From positions 1 to 49,071 of the forward strand of contig JAPLKJ010000219.1 in the NCBI GenBank assembly GCA_026388125.1: a DNA stretch of 49,071 nt, in the 5' to 3' direction. Every line of letters begins with the position of its first letter. The stretch's first letter is position 1. Below are positions 39,382-47,311 of the stretch, one piece after another. The notes below the pieces were generated by a model. That model made no database searches and was not told the origin of the DNA. It saw only the letters and a list, made by a program, of their open reading frames with translations. This stretch comes from Elusimicrobiota bacterium (GTDB taxonomy: Bacteria > Elusimicrobiota > Elusimicrobia > Elusimicrobiales > UBA9959). The translations under genes were made by a program, and so were the position numbers.

Positions 39382-41282
39382 CGGTTCAAAAAGCTTTCTG
39401 GTCTACTACTGCGGGAGTTCTCGTTGGGGAGAGAACCGGTGAGGCTCCTCCTAAGGTGCATTCTATTGGAATACAGGATTTCTCCGACCAAGAAGCAGGG
39501 TATTACCTTTCTTCCATAACTGATTGGGAGGAAGTGGAATTCAACGACATCACATCTTTGTTAGGCACCCTTACAACTCGGTACTGGGTAGACAGAGCAC
39601 ATGCTTTAGCTGTAGCTTTATTAAGTGGTCTCTCCGAAGTGTTGGAGAAAGAAGTCCTAGAAGAACTCGAGCAACTCATTCAGACACGAATTAAAGCCAA
39701 GAGTCTGCTATCACTCCTTTTAGTCGCCCCTCTTGCTTCGCCTGCAAAATCGAAGTCCCTTGCAGTGACTTCACTAAAAACAAATCTCCCTGCTATAGCT
39801 GCAGTTTGGGACAAACTTAGTGAATTACAACCCTTAATTAATCGCTTTTCATCATTATGGCTAACTATTCCCGAAGAGAGTTTTTTACAATATGCACGGC
39901 ACGATTTATGGGTTAGGGTGGCCACGGAAGAAGTACTTCCGGACTTGCTTGAATCCCCCAATAGTAATAGTTTCCGTTCCCAATGGAATACTTTATTATT
40001 TAAGAGCAAGCAATCGCCTGACCAGATAAAATCTTTAAATACAGTGGGGATAACTTTAACTGGTAAATTATTCCCGCATGGCGCGAGTGTCACTCCAATG
40101 TCGATTGCGGACGAATTACCAGAAGAACACATACATAAAAAAAAGTTTACTCACTATATTGCCGCAGAGGAAAAGGACAGTGCTCTTAAACAAGTTGCTG
40201 CGATTGCAAAAACACTAGCTGAAGGTAAAGATGATATTGCCCATAAGTATCTGCGGGAACTTGTGAAGCATCAGGTAGCAGGTGGGGATACAGAATTCGT
40301 TCTTAAATCGCTATGTAATATCGCAAAGAAATGTGCAGACACGTTTAGAATTGATTTCGAGCATGACTGTTTGTTAAAAGCATTGTCTCTTTCTCCATCA
40401 GATTCCTGGACTTTAATTCAATGGGGAGATCATTTGAAAAGAACTGGGGATTACGATCTCGCACTAGAGGCGATGGAGAAAGCATGGCAGATGAGCGGCA
40501 ACATAATTGCCCAAACAATCATAGCTGATATATGGGCTATGCAGGGAAAGCGCGAGAAGGCTCTTTCAATATACAAAAAGATTGAGAATTGTGAAAATAA
40601 TGAGACTGTCAGAACCGCTATCGGTGACATTTTACGAAGAGATGGTCATCTTGAAAATGCTGAGAAAGAATATGATTATGTAATATCCAAATGGGAGTCT
40701 CATCGCGCTTATGCGGGCAAAGCTGAAATAGCTAAAAATAAGTTGCTATTCCAAAAATCTTTATCTATCTATGAGAAACTTCTAGAAAACCCAGATACCG
40801 ACGAGCATTCTCGCGCTATTTACAGATCGGCTCAATGTCGCTTATTTAAACTGATGGGCCGGTTTACTGAAGCCTATAAGGGGTGTGAGTTACTATTGCT
40901 TAAGTTACAACGATATGATGAAGCAAAATGCTTATTAACTGAGAGAATAGATTCTGTAATGGAATCGAGCGACAACCCCGCTCTTCTACGATTAGGGGCG
41001 ACATTGGCATTTTTAAGTGCACGAGAGGATTCAGAGGCAGAAAGAATAATTAAAGAGTTCCCTAAAAGTTCAAATCAGTATGTAGAATACCTTGCTTCTA
41101 TTATGAGGTTGCATCTTGCCGTTTTAAAATCGGATGAAGTATCTATACAGTGGTTGACTAAGGAATTGTTGCAGTACCCTGAAATGTCCACCAAAACGGA
41201 TGTAGCTTTAGCCGATCTTAAGAAACACGATTTTAAATCTATAATAGAGCTCGAGATCGAACTCTGCCTTATGGCTGCATAA
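39378..41282 (+). CDS. Large TPR-like helical protein, partner of zinc-ribbon gene
   Basis: The 634-aa protein starts in an ATGA overlap with the zinc-ribbon gene. The N-terminal ~270 residues are helical without known motifs. From about 300 to 600, TPR-like helix pairs appear: WGDHLKRTGDYDLALEAMEKAWQM, ADIWAMQGKREKALSIYKKI, GDILRRDGHLENAEKEYDYV and LLFQKSLSIYEKLL. TPR stacks bind other proteins or peptides. No catalytic domain is visible, so it is probably a sensor or scaffold for the zinc-ribbon protein. Composition is AT-rich. The pair is unrecognised as a known system. Confidence 0.75.
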   Translation: MTVQKAFWSTTAGVLVGERTGEAPPKVHSIGIQDFSDQEAGYYLSSITDWEEVEFNDITSLLGTLTTRYWVDRAHALAVALLSGLSEVLEKEVLEELEQLIQTRIKAKSLLSLLLVAPLASPAKSKSLAVTSLKTNLPAIAAVWDKLSELQPLINRFSSLWLTIPEESFLQYARHDLWVRVATEEVLPDLLESPNSNSFRSQWNTLLFKSKQSPDQIKSLNTVGITLTGKLFPHGASVTPMSIADELPEEHIHKKKFTHYIAAEEKDSALKQVAAIAKTLAEGKDDIAHKYLRELVKHQVAGGDTEFVLKSLCNIAKKCADTFRIDFEHDCLLKALSLSPSDSWTLIQWGDHLKRTGDYDLALEAMEKAWQMSGNIIAQTIIADIWAMQGKREKALSIYKKIENCENNETVRTAIGDILRRDGHLENAEKEYDYVISKWESHRAYAGKAEIAKNKLLFQKSLSIYEKLLENPDTDEHSRAIYRSAQCRLFKLMGRFTEAYKGCELLLLKLQRYDEAKCLLTERIDSVMESSDNPALLRLGATLAFLSAREDSEAERIIKEFPKSSNQYVEYLASIMRLHLAVLKSDEVSIQWLTKELLQYPEMSTKTDVALADLKKHDFKSIIELEIELCLMAA

Positions 41283-41293
41283 CGGAAATAATG

Positions 41294-41320
41294 AAAAAAA
41301 AGGGACAGCGAGGCTGTCCT
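41294..41320 (-). terminator. Intrinsic terminator of the ABC/methyltransferase operon
   Basis: Read on the minus strand, GGACAGC-CTC-GCTGTCC is followed by C and eight T. It is a clean rho-independent terminator 44 nt past the ATPase stop. In the plus direction it lacks a proper T-tract. A GTGCATGCAC palindrome lies beside it (41336-41345). Confidence 0.9.
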
Positions 41321-41363
41321 TAGGAAAGAGGCCCGGTGCATGCACGCGCCCTCTATTGCTATC

Positions 41364-42113
41364 TCAACACTGAGAGTCAAACTCCAAAAGCATTGACGCC
41401 TCTGGTAGTGCGATTAAATCTTGCACTGACATTGCGAGCCTCTCGGAACAGGGAACTTTGATAGCTACAGATTTGCATAAAATGCCGTTATCCACCAAAT
41501 AGATCCTAGTGGCAATCCGCAACACATCAACAATTTGATGAGCAGTGGCGATAATGGATAAACCATCACCTTCGACTCGTCTATGCAATTCTGACATTAT
41601 TTTAGCTTTTGTGATTGCATCAATCCCGGTAAAAGATTCATCTAAAAGAAGCAAATCAGGGTTAAATGATAGCGCCTTACACAATTCCACACGTTGCCTC
41701 ATGCCGAGAGAGAGTTGTCGGGGAAGAAGATCCTTTATCTTATAAAGGCCACATATTAAACATAGCTTTTCAAATTCATTTACATTTGCAGCGTGGCGTC
41801 TAAGAGCCGCTTCTGTAACAACATTATCCGTTACTGATAACCATGGGAGTAGTGTGCTATCATGCATTATATACCCAAGACATCTCACTGAGGAGCGAAT
41901 GGAATCAGAAAGGTTGCTTCGCAACACCCCACTCATAAGATTGAGGAATGTCGTCTTTCCGCAACCACTTCGGCCATGGAGAAAAATAATTTCACCTGGA
42001 AAAATTCGAAAGTCTCGTAAAATAAATTCAGAAGCATCCGCTATGCCATCATAGGAAAACTGTGATTTACTAATTTCAATCAAAGGGGACTTAGAATAAC
42101 GATCTGATATCAT
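41364..42113 (-). CDS. ABC transporter ATP-binding protein (SsuB/TauB-type)
   Basis: The 249-aa ATPase has Walker A HGRSGCGKTTFL, Q-loop region IMHDSTLLPWLSVTDNV, signature LSLGMRQRVE, Walker B LLLLDESFTGID and H-loop ATAHQ. The second Gly of the usual LSGGM signature is Leu here, and the common DEPF is DESF. The catalytic Glu is intact. The sequence groups with nitrate/sulfonate/taurine importers. It is the last gene of its operon, overlapping the membrane-methyltransferase stop (TAATG). It should power the permease at 44687. It probably imports a small organic nutrient, but the ligand is unknown. Confidence 0.9.
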   Translation of the reverse strand: MISDRYSKSPLIEISKSQFSYDGIADASEFILRDFRIFPGEIIFLHGRSGCGKTTFLNLMSGVLRSNLSDSIRSSVRCLGYIMHDSTLLPWLSVTDNVVTEAALRRHAANVNEFEKLCLICGLYKIKDLLPRQLSLGMRQRVELCKALSFNPDLLLLDESFTGIDAITKAKIMSELHRRVEGDGLSIIATAHQIVDVLRIATRIYLVDNGILCKSVAIKVPCSERLAMSVQDLIALPEASMLLEFDSQC

Positions 42114-43588
42114 TATTTATTTGTAACCGCTAAAAGATTTGAAGATGTTTTACTGGGATCGTGTCTGAAGAAAAAAAGGACATCATCACAGGGCAGCGAA
42201 TCTATACCATGTACTTTGCGGACAAGATTAGCGAAGCGGTTTAGGATTTGAATATCATTGCATGGGTCATCATATAAATAATGGAGAAAGTCGGTAAGGT
42301 CATGCAAATATGCAATTGGGTATGTTTGTAGCACTTCACAATCCGGTTGTAGCAAATTTTGCATAGATTTACTACAGTCAACTGACACTAATTGGGCTTG
42401 GTCGATTACCATCTTCAGGAAGGTATCAATCCATATATGACTACGATTATCCGCAGTCAGTGAACGTGATTTAATGAATGAAATCGCAACAAATATCGAC
42501 TTTGGGCCATTACCTCTAAACACCACCAAAGCATTTGGCTTAGTATTCTGGATAACACGAATTATCTCGTGGACGGTTTTTTCCTCATATAGTACGTGAG
42601 AAAAATAGAGCAAATCAGCCTTTTTTGCTATGGTTAGCAAATCGGTCTCTTTGCCATTAATAAACCTCCATGCATTAGTAGTGTTCCGCGCATTGAATTC
42701 TTTCTCCCATCTTGAATCTTTTTCATAGCAGTAAACTTCTTTAGGGCTGATTTTCATCCAGGAAAGGAGTTGCGCTAATCGTTCTCCATCGCCACACCCA
42801 AAGTCCAAAACACAATCCATCGATCCTGTGATCGACGGAAGATTTGGTTGACTCAATTGTGCGATGTGTGTTTTGAAGCGTTTATAAATACTAGCGTAAT
42901 TCTCATCTTTCACTAAACTGTGAAATAGGCGTACAACTAAATAAAATAAAACACTCATTCCGACAGCGAGGTCTTTGGTATTTATATGAGATTCGTTGAA
43001 ATCTGAATTAAACCCCGGGTATCTTAGGAATATAATAAATATGATTATGGCAACAAATTCTATAAGCACCCATAACGTTGTTTCTGCTTTGTTCTTTTCA
43101 GGATTTTTTCCCTCACCCCAATCTCTAATAAGCCATAGAAGAAATAAGGCAATAAAGGTTCCATAAGACGCAGTTCGGAACATTTCAGAAGACCTTGGAA
43201 AGGCTAGGGATAAAGTGTATAACCCCTGGGCACCTAAAAGTAAAGTTGGAATAACAAAATGTTGCGGGAATAACCCTTCCATAGGTTGGGAGAACACTAG
43301 GATATTGAATACAATATATAGGTACAAGGCATGAGTTAGAGCCTTAAAGAGTACCCATACCTGCATGGTCAAGGGCGTGAATCCATTCGCCATATTTAAA
43401 GGAAATTCTGCTTCATAAATCAAAACAGTCAGAAGCGACATTCCAATAACTATGTATGTGAATAGCTTTAAATAGTATGCCGACCTCGTAGAGAAAGGTT
43501 TATGCTTAGAAGTGTCTTCAAGAACTGAATCTTGAATGGCAATGAACAAATCTCGAATTGTGGTACTGTTTAATGTAAAGTTAGCCAT
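42113..43588 (-). CDS. Membrane protein fused to a SAM-dependent methyltransferase
   Basis: About six hydrophobic segments fill residues 40-235 of this 491-aa protein (LFTYIVIGMSLLTVLIY, VWVLFKALTHALYLYIVFNIL, VLIEFVAIIIFIIFLRY and others). A class I methyltransferase domain follows from about 250, with SAM-binding motif CVLDFGCGDGERLAQL. It lies in an ABC-transporter operon, between the binding-protein and ATPase genes, and its stop overlaps the ATPase start. A methyltransferase with a polytopic membrane anchor in a nutrient-uptake operon is unusual. It may modify the imported molecule or a membrane lipid. A TTGACT promoter-like box and a 14-bp palindrome precede it. Confidence 0.78.
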   Translation of the reverse strand: MANFTLNSTTIRDLFIAIQDSVLEDTSKHKPFSTRSAYYLKLFTYIVIGMSLLTVLIYEAEFPLNMANGFTPLTMQVWVLFKALTHALYLYIVFNILVFSQPMEGLFPQHFVIPTLLLGAQGLYTLSLAFPRSSEMFRTASYGTFIALFLLWLIRDWGEGKNPEKNKAETTLWVLIEFVAIIIFIIFLRYPGFNSDFNESHINTKDLAVGMSVLFYLVVRLFHSLVKDENYASIYKRFKTHIAQLSQPNLPSITGSMDCVLDFGCGDGERLAQLLSWMKISPKEVYCYEKDSRWEKEFNARNTTNAWRFINGKETDLLTIAKKADLLYFSHVLYEEKTVHEIIRVIQNTKPNALVVFRGNGPKSIFVAISFIKSRSLTADNRSHIWIDTFLKMVIDQAQLVSVDCSKSMQNLLQPDCEVLQTYPIAYLHDLTDFLHYLYDDPCNDIQILNRFANLVRKVHGIDSLPCDDVLFFFRHDPSKTSSNLLAVTNK

Positions 43589-43647
43589 ATTTAACTTCTT
43601 TTTTAATTAAATAAAATTAATTCAATGAGAAGTGTTTTCAGTCAATA

Positions 43648-43661
43648 CAATTCATGAATTG
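43648..43661. promoter_or_regulatory. 14-bp palindrome upstream of the membrane methyltransferase gene
   Basis: CAATTCATGAATTG is perfectly self-complementary. On the minus strand it lies just upstream of a TTGACT box (43640-43645), the position of an activator or repressor site. Function is inferred from position only. Confidence 0.4.
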
Positions 43662-43691
43662 GCGATGACATATTGATTTTACTGGCAATTA

Positions 43692-44672
43692 CTATTTATA
43701 TAATAAAGCAGCCTGCTGCCTAATCGACTCTGAAATTTCGTCACCAAGCCACATGTCAACCCGGTCTGGGGTTATTGGCATAATGGTGCGTAATTGTGCA
43801 ACTCGCTTAATAGCTGCTGTTATTTTAGTCGCATCCAATGTGGGCGATGCTTTTTTTAGTGCGTCCACTGCGCCTGATAAATCCTGGCTGCCTTTGACAT
43901 ATCCGTCTAATGTGGCTTGAGCTAATTTGTTTACGTCATCAACGGTTAATTTAGCGGCACTAAGGCTTTTCTGACCTGCCGAGACGAGTACAAGCCCATA
44001 ACTTTCAACCCCTAGATTTTCAAAATTTAATTCCTTAAATTTTGTCCCATCAATACTAAGGTCAACAGCATGGTTGGTTGTATAGGCACAAAAAGCATCT
44101 ATGTCCCCAGTCTTAAACGGGATTTGCCCACCATACCCAATTGGGATTTCAGTGAAGGAATTCAAGGGAATCATTTTCTTTTTCAGTAGATAAATAAATT
44201 GTGTATAGACAACCGATTGTGGATTAACGCCAATTCGTTTGCCTTTTATATTGTCCAAACCTTCAATATTGCTGGAAGGTTGAGTAATTAAAGTTGCTAA
44301 GTTGACAGGGATTAGAGGGATTGCTTTTGAAAAAATTCCCCCCTTTGCGAGTCGTTGTAAAATATCGCCAGAAGTAGTTGTTCCAAACAATGCTGCGCCT
44401 GTAGCAACTTGAGCTGCCACAAGGGGAGCACCATTTCCTGTAATAATTTTCACATCGTAACCAGCAGCAGCATATAACCCATGCTCCTTCGCATAGAATA
44501 TTCCATAGTATTCTGCCGATGGCAACCAATCGATGGTAATTTCAATCGTTCGGAGCTTAGATGACGCAGTTGAGGACCCACTCTTCCCACATGACGCCAG
44601 CCCAAAAGCGATTGCGATACACAAGACAACCACAATAGAAACAGGGCGAATGACTTGTTTTAATATTTGCAT
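43692..44672 (-). CDS. ABC transporter substrate-binding lipoprotein (SsuA/NMT1-type)
   Basis: The 326-aa precursor has a signal peptide ending in lipobox LASC (Cys ~28). An NMT1/SsuA-type periplasmic-binding fold follows: ITIDWLPSAEYYGIFYAKEHGLYAAAGYDVKI, NIKGKRIGVNPQSVVYTQF and GDIDAFCAYTTNH. Family members bind nitrate, sulfonates, taurine or thiamine pyrimidine precursors (ThiY). The WLPSAEYYGIFYA segment is closest to the pyrimidine-precursor/riboflavin-type binders, but I do not assign the ligand. As a lipoprotein it would be tethered outside the inner membrane. It lies 14 nt after the permease gene on the same strand. Confidence 0.92.
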   Translation of the reverse strand: MQILKQVIRPVSIVVVLCIAIAFGLASCGKSGSSTASSKLRTIEITIDWLPSAEYYGIFYAKEHGLYAAAGYDVKIITGNGAPLVAAQVATGAALFGTTTSGDILQRLAKGGIFSKAIPLIPVNLATLITQPSSNIEGLDNIKGKRIGVNPQSVVYTQFIYLLKKKMIPLNSFTEIPIGYGGQIPFKTGDIDAFCAYTTNHAVDLSIDGTKFKELNFENLGVESYGLVLVSAGQKSLSAAKLTVDDVNKLAQATLDGYVKGSQDLSGAVDALKKASPTLDATKITAAIKRVAQLRTIMPITPDRVDMWLGDEISESIRQQAALLYK

Positions 44673-44686
44673 AATTTGCCTCCAAA

Positions 44687-45361
44687 TTAATATCCACGTT
44701 TTTGAATTAATTTCTCTTGGATATAACTTAAGCCGACGTAAACCGTGACTCCTTGAACGATTAATAGACTTACTGCTATATAAATCACATCCATGTCGAG
44801 AGAAGATTGCGCCACAAGTAATAATCTACCTATGCCACGATCAGGTTGTATGAATTCCGCAACGACTGCGCCCAAAACAGCTAAAGTGAACCCGATTTTG
44901 GCAGCTGATACAATAAGTGGAAGAGCATGAGGCATCACCACATAAACTACTTCGTCAAAAAAAGTGGGGTTTGCAATTGCAATAACAGCTTGGAGTGATT
45001 TTGGCAATGTGCGAGTAGCTGAGGCGCACGATGCGTAAATTGGGAAAAATGCTATTAGAAAAGCAATTAGAACTTTAATATGAAAACCAACTCCTAGCGC
45101 GACAATAATTACTGGTGTTAGGGCTTGTAGCGGAAATGATTGGGAGAGTGCAACAATAGGCCCAAAAAATCTTTCAATATGCCTATAGCGGATTCCAATA
45201 CCCGCCAACAAAATTGCTGCCACCAAAGCTATCACAGACGCCACAGCGGCAACAGAGAACGTCGCCCACCATTGCTCGAGTATATAAGGGCCATTGGCTT
45301 TTAAGACTCGTGCAATGCCGCCTGGGTTCGGCAATAATAATGCCCATTTCATTGAATCCAT
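44687..45361 (-). CDS. ABC transporter permease (SsuC/TauC-type)
   Basis: The 224-aa permease has about six helices and the BPD_transp_1 pattern. The ATPase-coupling EAA-type loop is in NPTFFDEVVYVVMPHALPLIVSAAKIGFTLAVLGAVVAEFI. LSQSFPLQALTPVIIVALGVGF is typical of the nitrate/sulfonate/taurine group. With the lipoprotein and ATPase encoded beside it, it forms a complete importer. TTGCCA and TGATAA with 18-nt spacing lie in the 204-nt gap upstream and may give the transporter its own promoter. Confidence 0.92.
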   Translation of the reverse strand: MDSMKWALLLPNPGGIARVLKANGPYILEQWWATFSVAAVASVIALVAAILLAGIGIRYRHIERFFGPIVALSQSFPLQALTPVIIVALGVGFHIKVLIAFLIAFFPIYASCASATRTLPKSLQAVIAIANPTFFDEVVYVVMPHALPLIVSAAKIGFTLAVLGAVVAEFIQPDRGIGRLLLVAQSSLDMDVIYIAVSLLIVQGVTVYVGLSYIQEKLIQKRGY

Positions 45362-45565
45362 TTTTACCTTAACCCGAGAGCCAATAAACTAATTTAATTA
45401 ATGTTACTAAAAATATATTGGAAAGCGAAATGCTATATCCATTATGCATGTTTTACGCCGATTTTTTTTGTTATCAGAGCGCACGGTAATTTCCTGGCAA
45501 TATTGATTCACGATAATCATAATAGATTTTAAGAGTTTTGAAACAGCCTCACGTCCCATATCTCA

Positions 45566-46726
45566 CTATTTATTAGCATTCATATGCTTTTCACATGAAA
45601 AAGACAAATCCAGTAGGAATGCAAGCTCAGACGAGTAGAGCCTATTCAGATTGCCTTTCATAGCCCTCACAAATAATGAACCCCAATTATATGAGTCGTC
45701 GTTCGCAAGGTGCAGGGCATATGCCATGCGTGCATACGCTTGTTCAGAGTGCACGTTTTGCCTTTTCAGGGACTTAAGGTATAGTTGGCTGAGGTCATCT
45801 GTCGTTGGGCTCAAAAACCCTTTCATTGTTGCAAGACACTTAACTTGAAGACGGTGGGAATAGCGAGGCAGGAGCGACGCCAAGTCGATATACATAGATA
45901 CCAGATTCTCCTCTGCGAGCAATTTATCGGGGATTCCCCAAGTATGTACGTTCCATTCTGCTTCGAGATATTTAAATGTCGTTAACATCGAGAATTTGGC
46001 AAGGTTCAGTGCTTTTTGGGGAACATTTGTAATTGATCCGCTGATGACCGACCCAAGGAGTTTTGCCGCATATACACTTGCCCAAAGATCTGGCTCGCCT
46101 CGTTTTTCACTCGTCTGCCACCATCCTCCAGCGGTGTGTTGCCAGCCATTATTACCATCAAGCATCAAGTCAACGACTGCCCTTGTAATTAGATTCGTAG
46201 GGTCCTCGTCTGCGAGCATATGCGCGGCCGCCATGGTGTGACGATAATTCCATTTCATCTCATGTGAGGTAGGTGAGGAATCTGGAGCACTCGTGAACAT
46301 TGGGATTCGGTCCTCGCTGAAGAGGCCCCTCACCCCTGCCCTAGCGCGAGCTATCGATATTGGGACAAGACCATGCTTGTGCAGTATGATTGCCGGCCAG
46401 TAGGTAAGATACATCCTTGGCTTTAGGTCCAAAGTCTCTCTTGAACCTTTAGTCTGCCATTTCCCCGAATCTACAGCATTGCGTGATTTGCCGTACTCTC
46501 CCCGGTGTTGTCCAAACCAAGACTGGCCGCGAAGAAGATATCTCACCAGTCGTTTCTGGAGAGCCGTTGTGTCCGCGGAAAGGGGGCCTGCATCTCTTTT
46601 CCATGAAGAAGCGAGAAAACAGTAACGGGTTTCTAGGAGGACATGGAGGTGCCCACTTTGGTAGATGGTAACTAGCAAACCCCACAATGCTGAGGTAATT
46701 AGCCCCACGATAATAGTCTCAATCAT
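45566..46726 (-). CDS. Membrane-anchored alpha/alpha-toroid-like protein
   Basis: One N-terminal membrane helix (IIVGLITSALWGLLVTIY) anchors this 386-aa protein. The rest is helical with Trp/Gly-rich turns such as NGWQHTAGGWWQTSEKRGEPDLWASVYAAKLL, which recall the GGW...PSVWAT repeats of prenyltransferase/squalene-cyclase toroids. No catalytic DxDD or metal motif is seen. Toroid domains occur in lipid chemistry and as recognition modules in bacterial conflict systems. GGGAGAGG precedes the ATG. A promoter and a perfect TetR-type operator lie directly upstream. It is the first gene of a minus-strand series that continues, after 204 nt, with the ABC transporter. Confidence 0.7.
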   Translation of the reverse strand: MIETIIVGLITSALWGLLVTIYQSGHLHVLLETRYCFLASSWKRDAGPLSADTTALQKRLVRYLLRGQSWFGQHRGEYGKSRNAVDSGKWQTKGSRETLDLKPRMYLTYWPAIILHKHGLVPISIARARAGVRGLFSEDRIPMFTSAPDSSPTSHEMKWNYRHTMAAAHMLADEDPTNLITRAVVDLMLDGNNGWQHTAGGWWQTSEKRGEPDLWASVYAAKLLGSVISGSITNVPQKALNLAKFSMLTTFKYLEAEWNVHTWGIPDKLLAEENLVSMYIDLASLLPRYSHRLQVKCLATMKGFLSPTTDDLSQLYLKSLKRQNVHSEQAYARMAYALHLANDDSYNWGSLFVRAMKGNLNRLYSSELAFLLDLSFSCEKHMNANK

Positions 46727-46749
46727 ATCCTCTCCCGCTAAACTATCGT

Positions 46750-46765
46750 TAGACTGGTCAGTCTA
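46750..46765. promoter_or_regulatory. TetR-type operator
   Basis: TAGACTG-GT-CAGTCTA is a perfect 7-bp inverted repeat, 24 nt before the start codon. It closely resembles the TAGAC(Y)xGTC(R)GTCTA boxes bound by many TetR repressors such as NemR. It abuts the -10 box, so bound protein would block RNA polymerase. No TetR gene lies nearby in the window. Confidence 0.7.
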
Positions 46766-46794
46766 TTTTGGCCGATGAAATCTATAAATAGCAA
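46765..46794 (-). promoter_or_regulatory. Promoter of the toroid gene
   Basis: On the minus strand TTGCTA (46794-46789) and CAAAAT (46770-46765) are spaced by 18 nt. The -10 box touches the TetR-type operator. Confidence 0.5.
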
Positions 46795-46912
46795 GTTTTT
46801 TGATCTGACTCCCTAGTGATTTCGATTATTAGCGATATTTACTGACAGCAGTTCTGTATATAGCTTTAGTTTCGCCCTCATATTGCTGTAAGTTTTTTCA
46901 TGGCAACCCGGA

Positions 46913-47192
46913 CTATCTCAATCCAAGCACATCAATTATTCTTTCCCGTGAAATTACGCCTGTGTCTAAAAATAATTCTTCTAATCTAAAATGATCTATC
47001 TCAACATCCTGCAGCTTAGAGTCGGGCCTTGGGGACGCTGTTTACTATCTTCCTATTCCCCCAGAAAGTGACAATTAGAAATCAGGAAACAGTGACCTTC
47101 CCCCAAAAAACAGACCACCCGCTGGTTTGGAATTTCCGAGGCTTTCCCAACCCACCAAGCCCGACGATACCAATATAGCTTTCAACAAACAT
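46913..47192 (-). pseudogene. Broken gene remnants in the gap before the SEC-C gene
   Basis: Two short minus-strand pieces lie here, too small for the ORF track. The first (47192-47082) starts at an ATG with AGAGGAAAATT upstream and encodes SYIGIVGLGGLGK followed by unrelated-looking residues and a stop. The Gly-rich loop fits a P-loop or a ThiF/Rossmann nucleotide-binding site. The second (47041-46913) is open and ends like a natural C terminus (LFLDTGVISRERIIDVLGLR). Together they look like the two ends of one deleted gene, though they could come from different genes. Confidence 0.35.
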
Positions 47193-47265
47193 AATTTTCC
47201 TCTAATTGTAGAATGGCCCTCATAATAATTGGCATTAAACAGTAACGTTCGCCCTCCCAGGCCTC

Positions 47266-47294
47266 AGCGGAATAGAGCTAGCCTCTATTCCGCT
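47266..47294. repeat. Perfect 12-bp inverted repeat after the SEC-C gene
   Basis: AGCGGAATAGAG, a 5-nt loop, then CTCTATTCCGCT. It lies 18 nt past the SEC-C stop. There is no T-tract, so it may be a weak terminator or an mRNA end stabiliser. Confidence 0.65.
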
Positions 47295-47311
47295 CATAAC
47301 TTTTTTCATGT

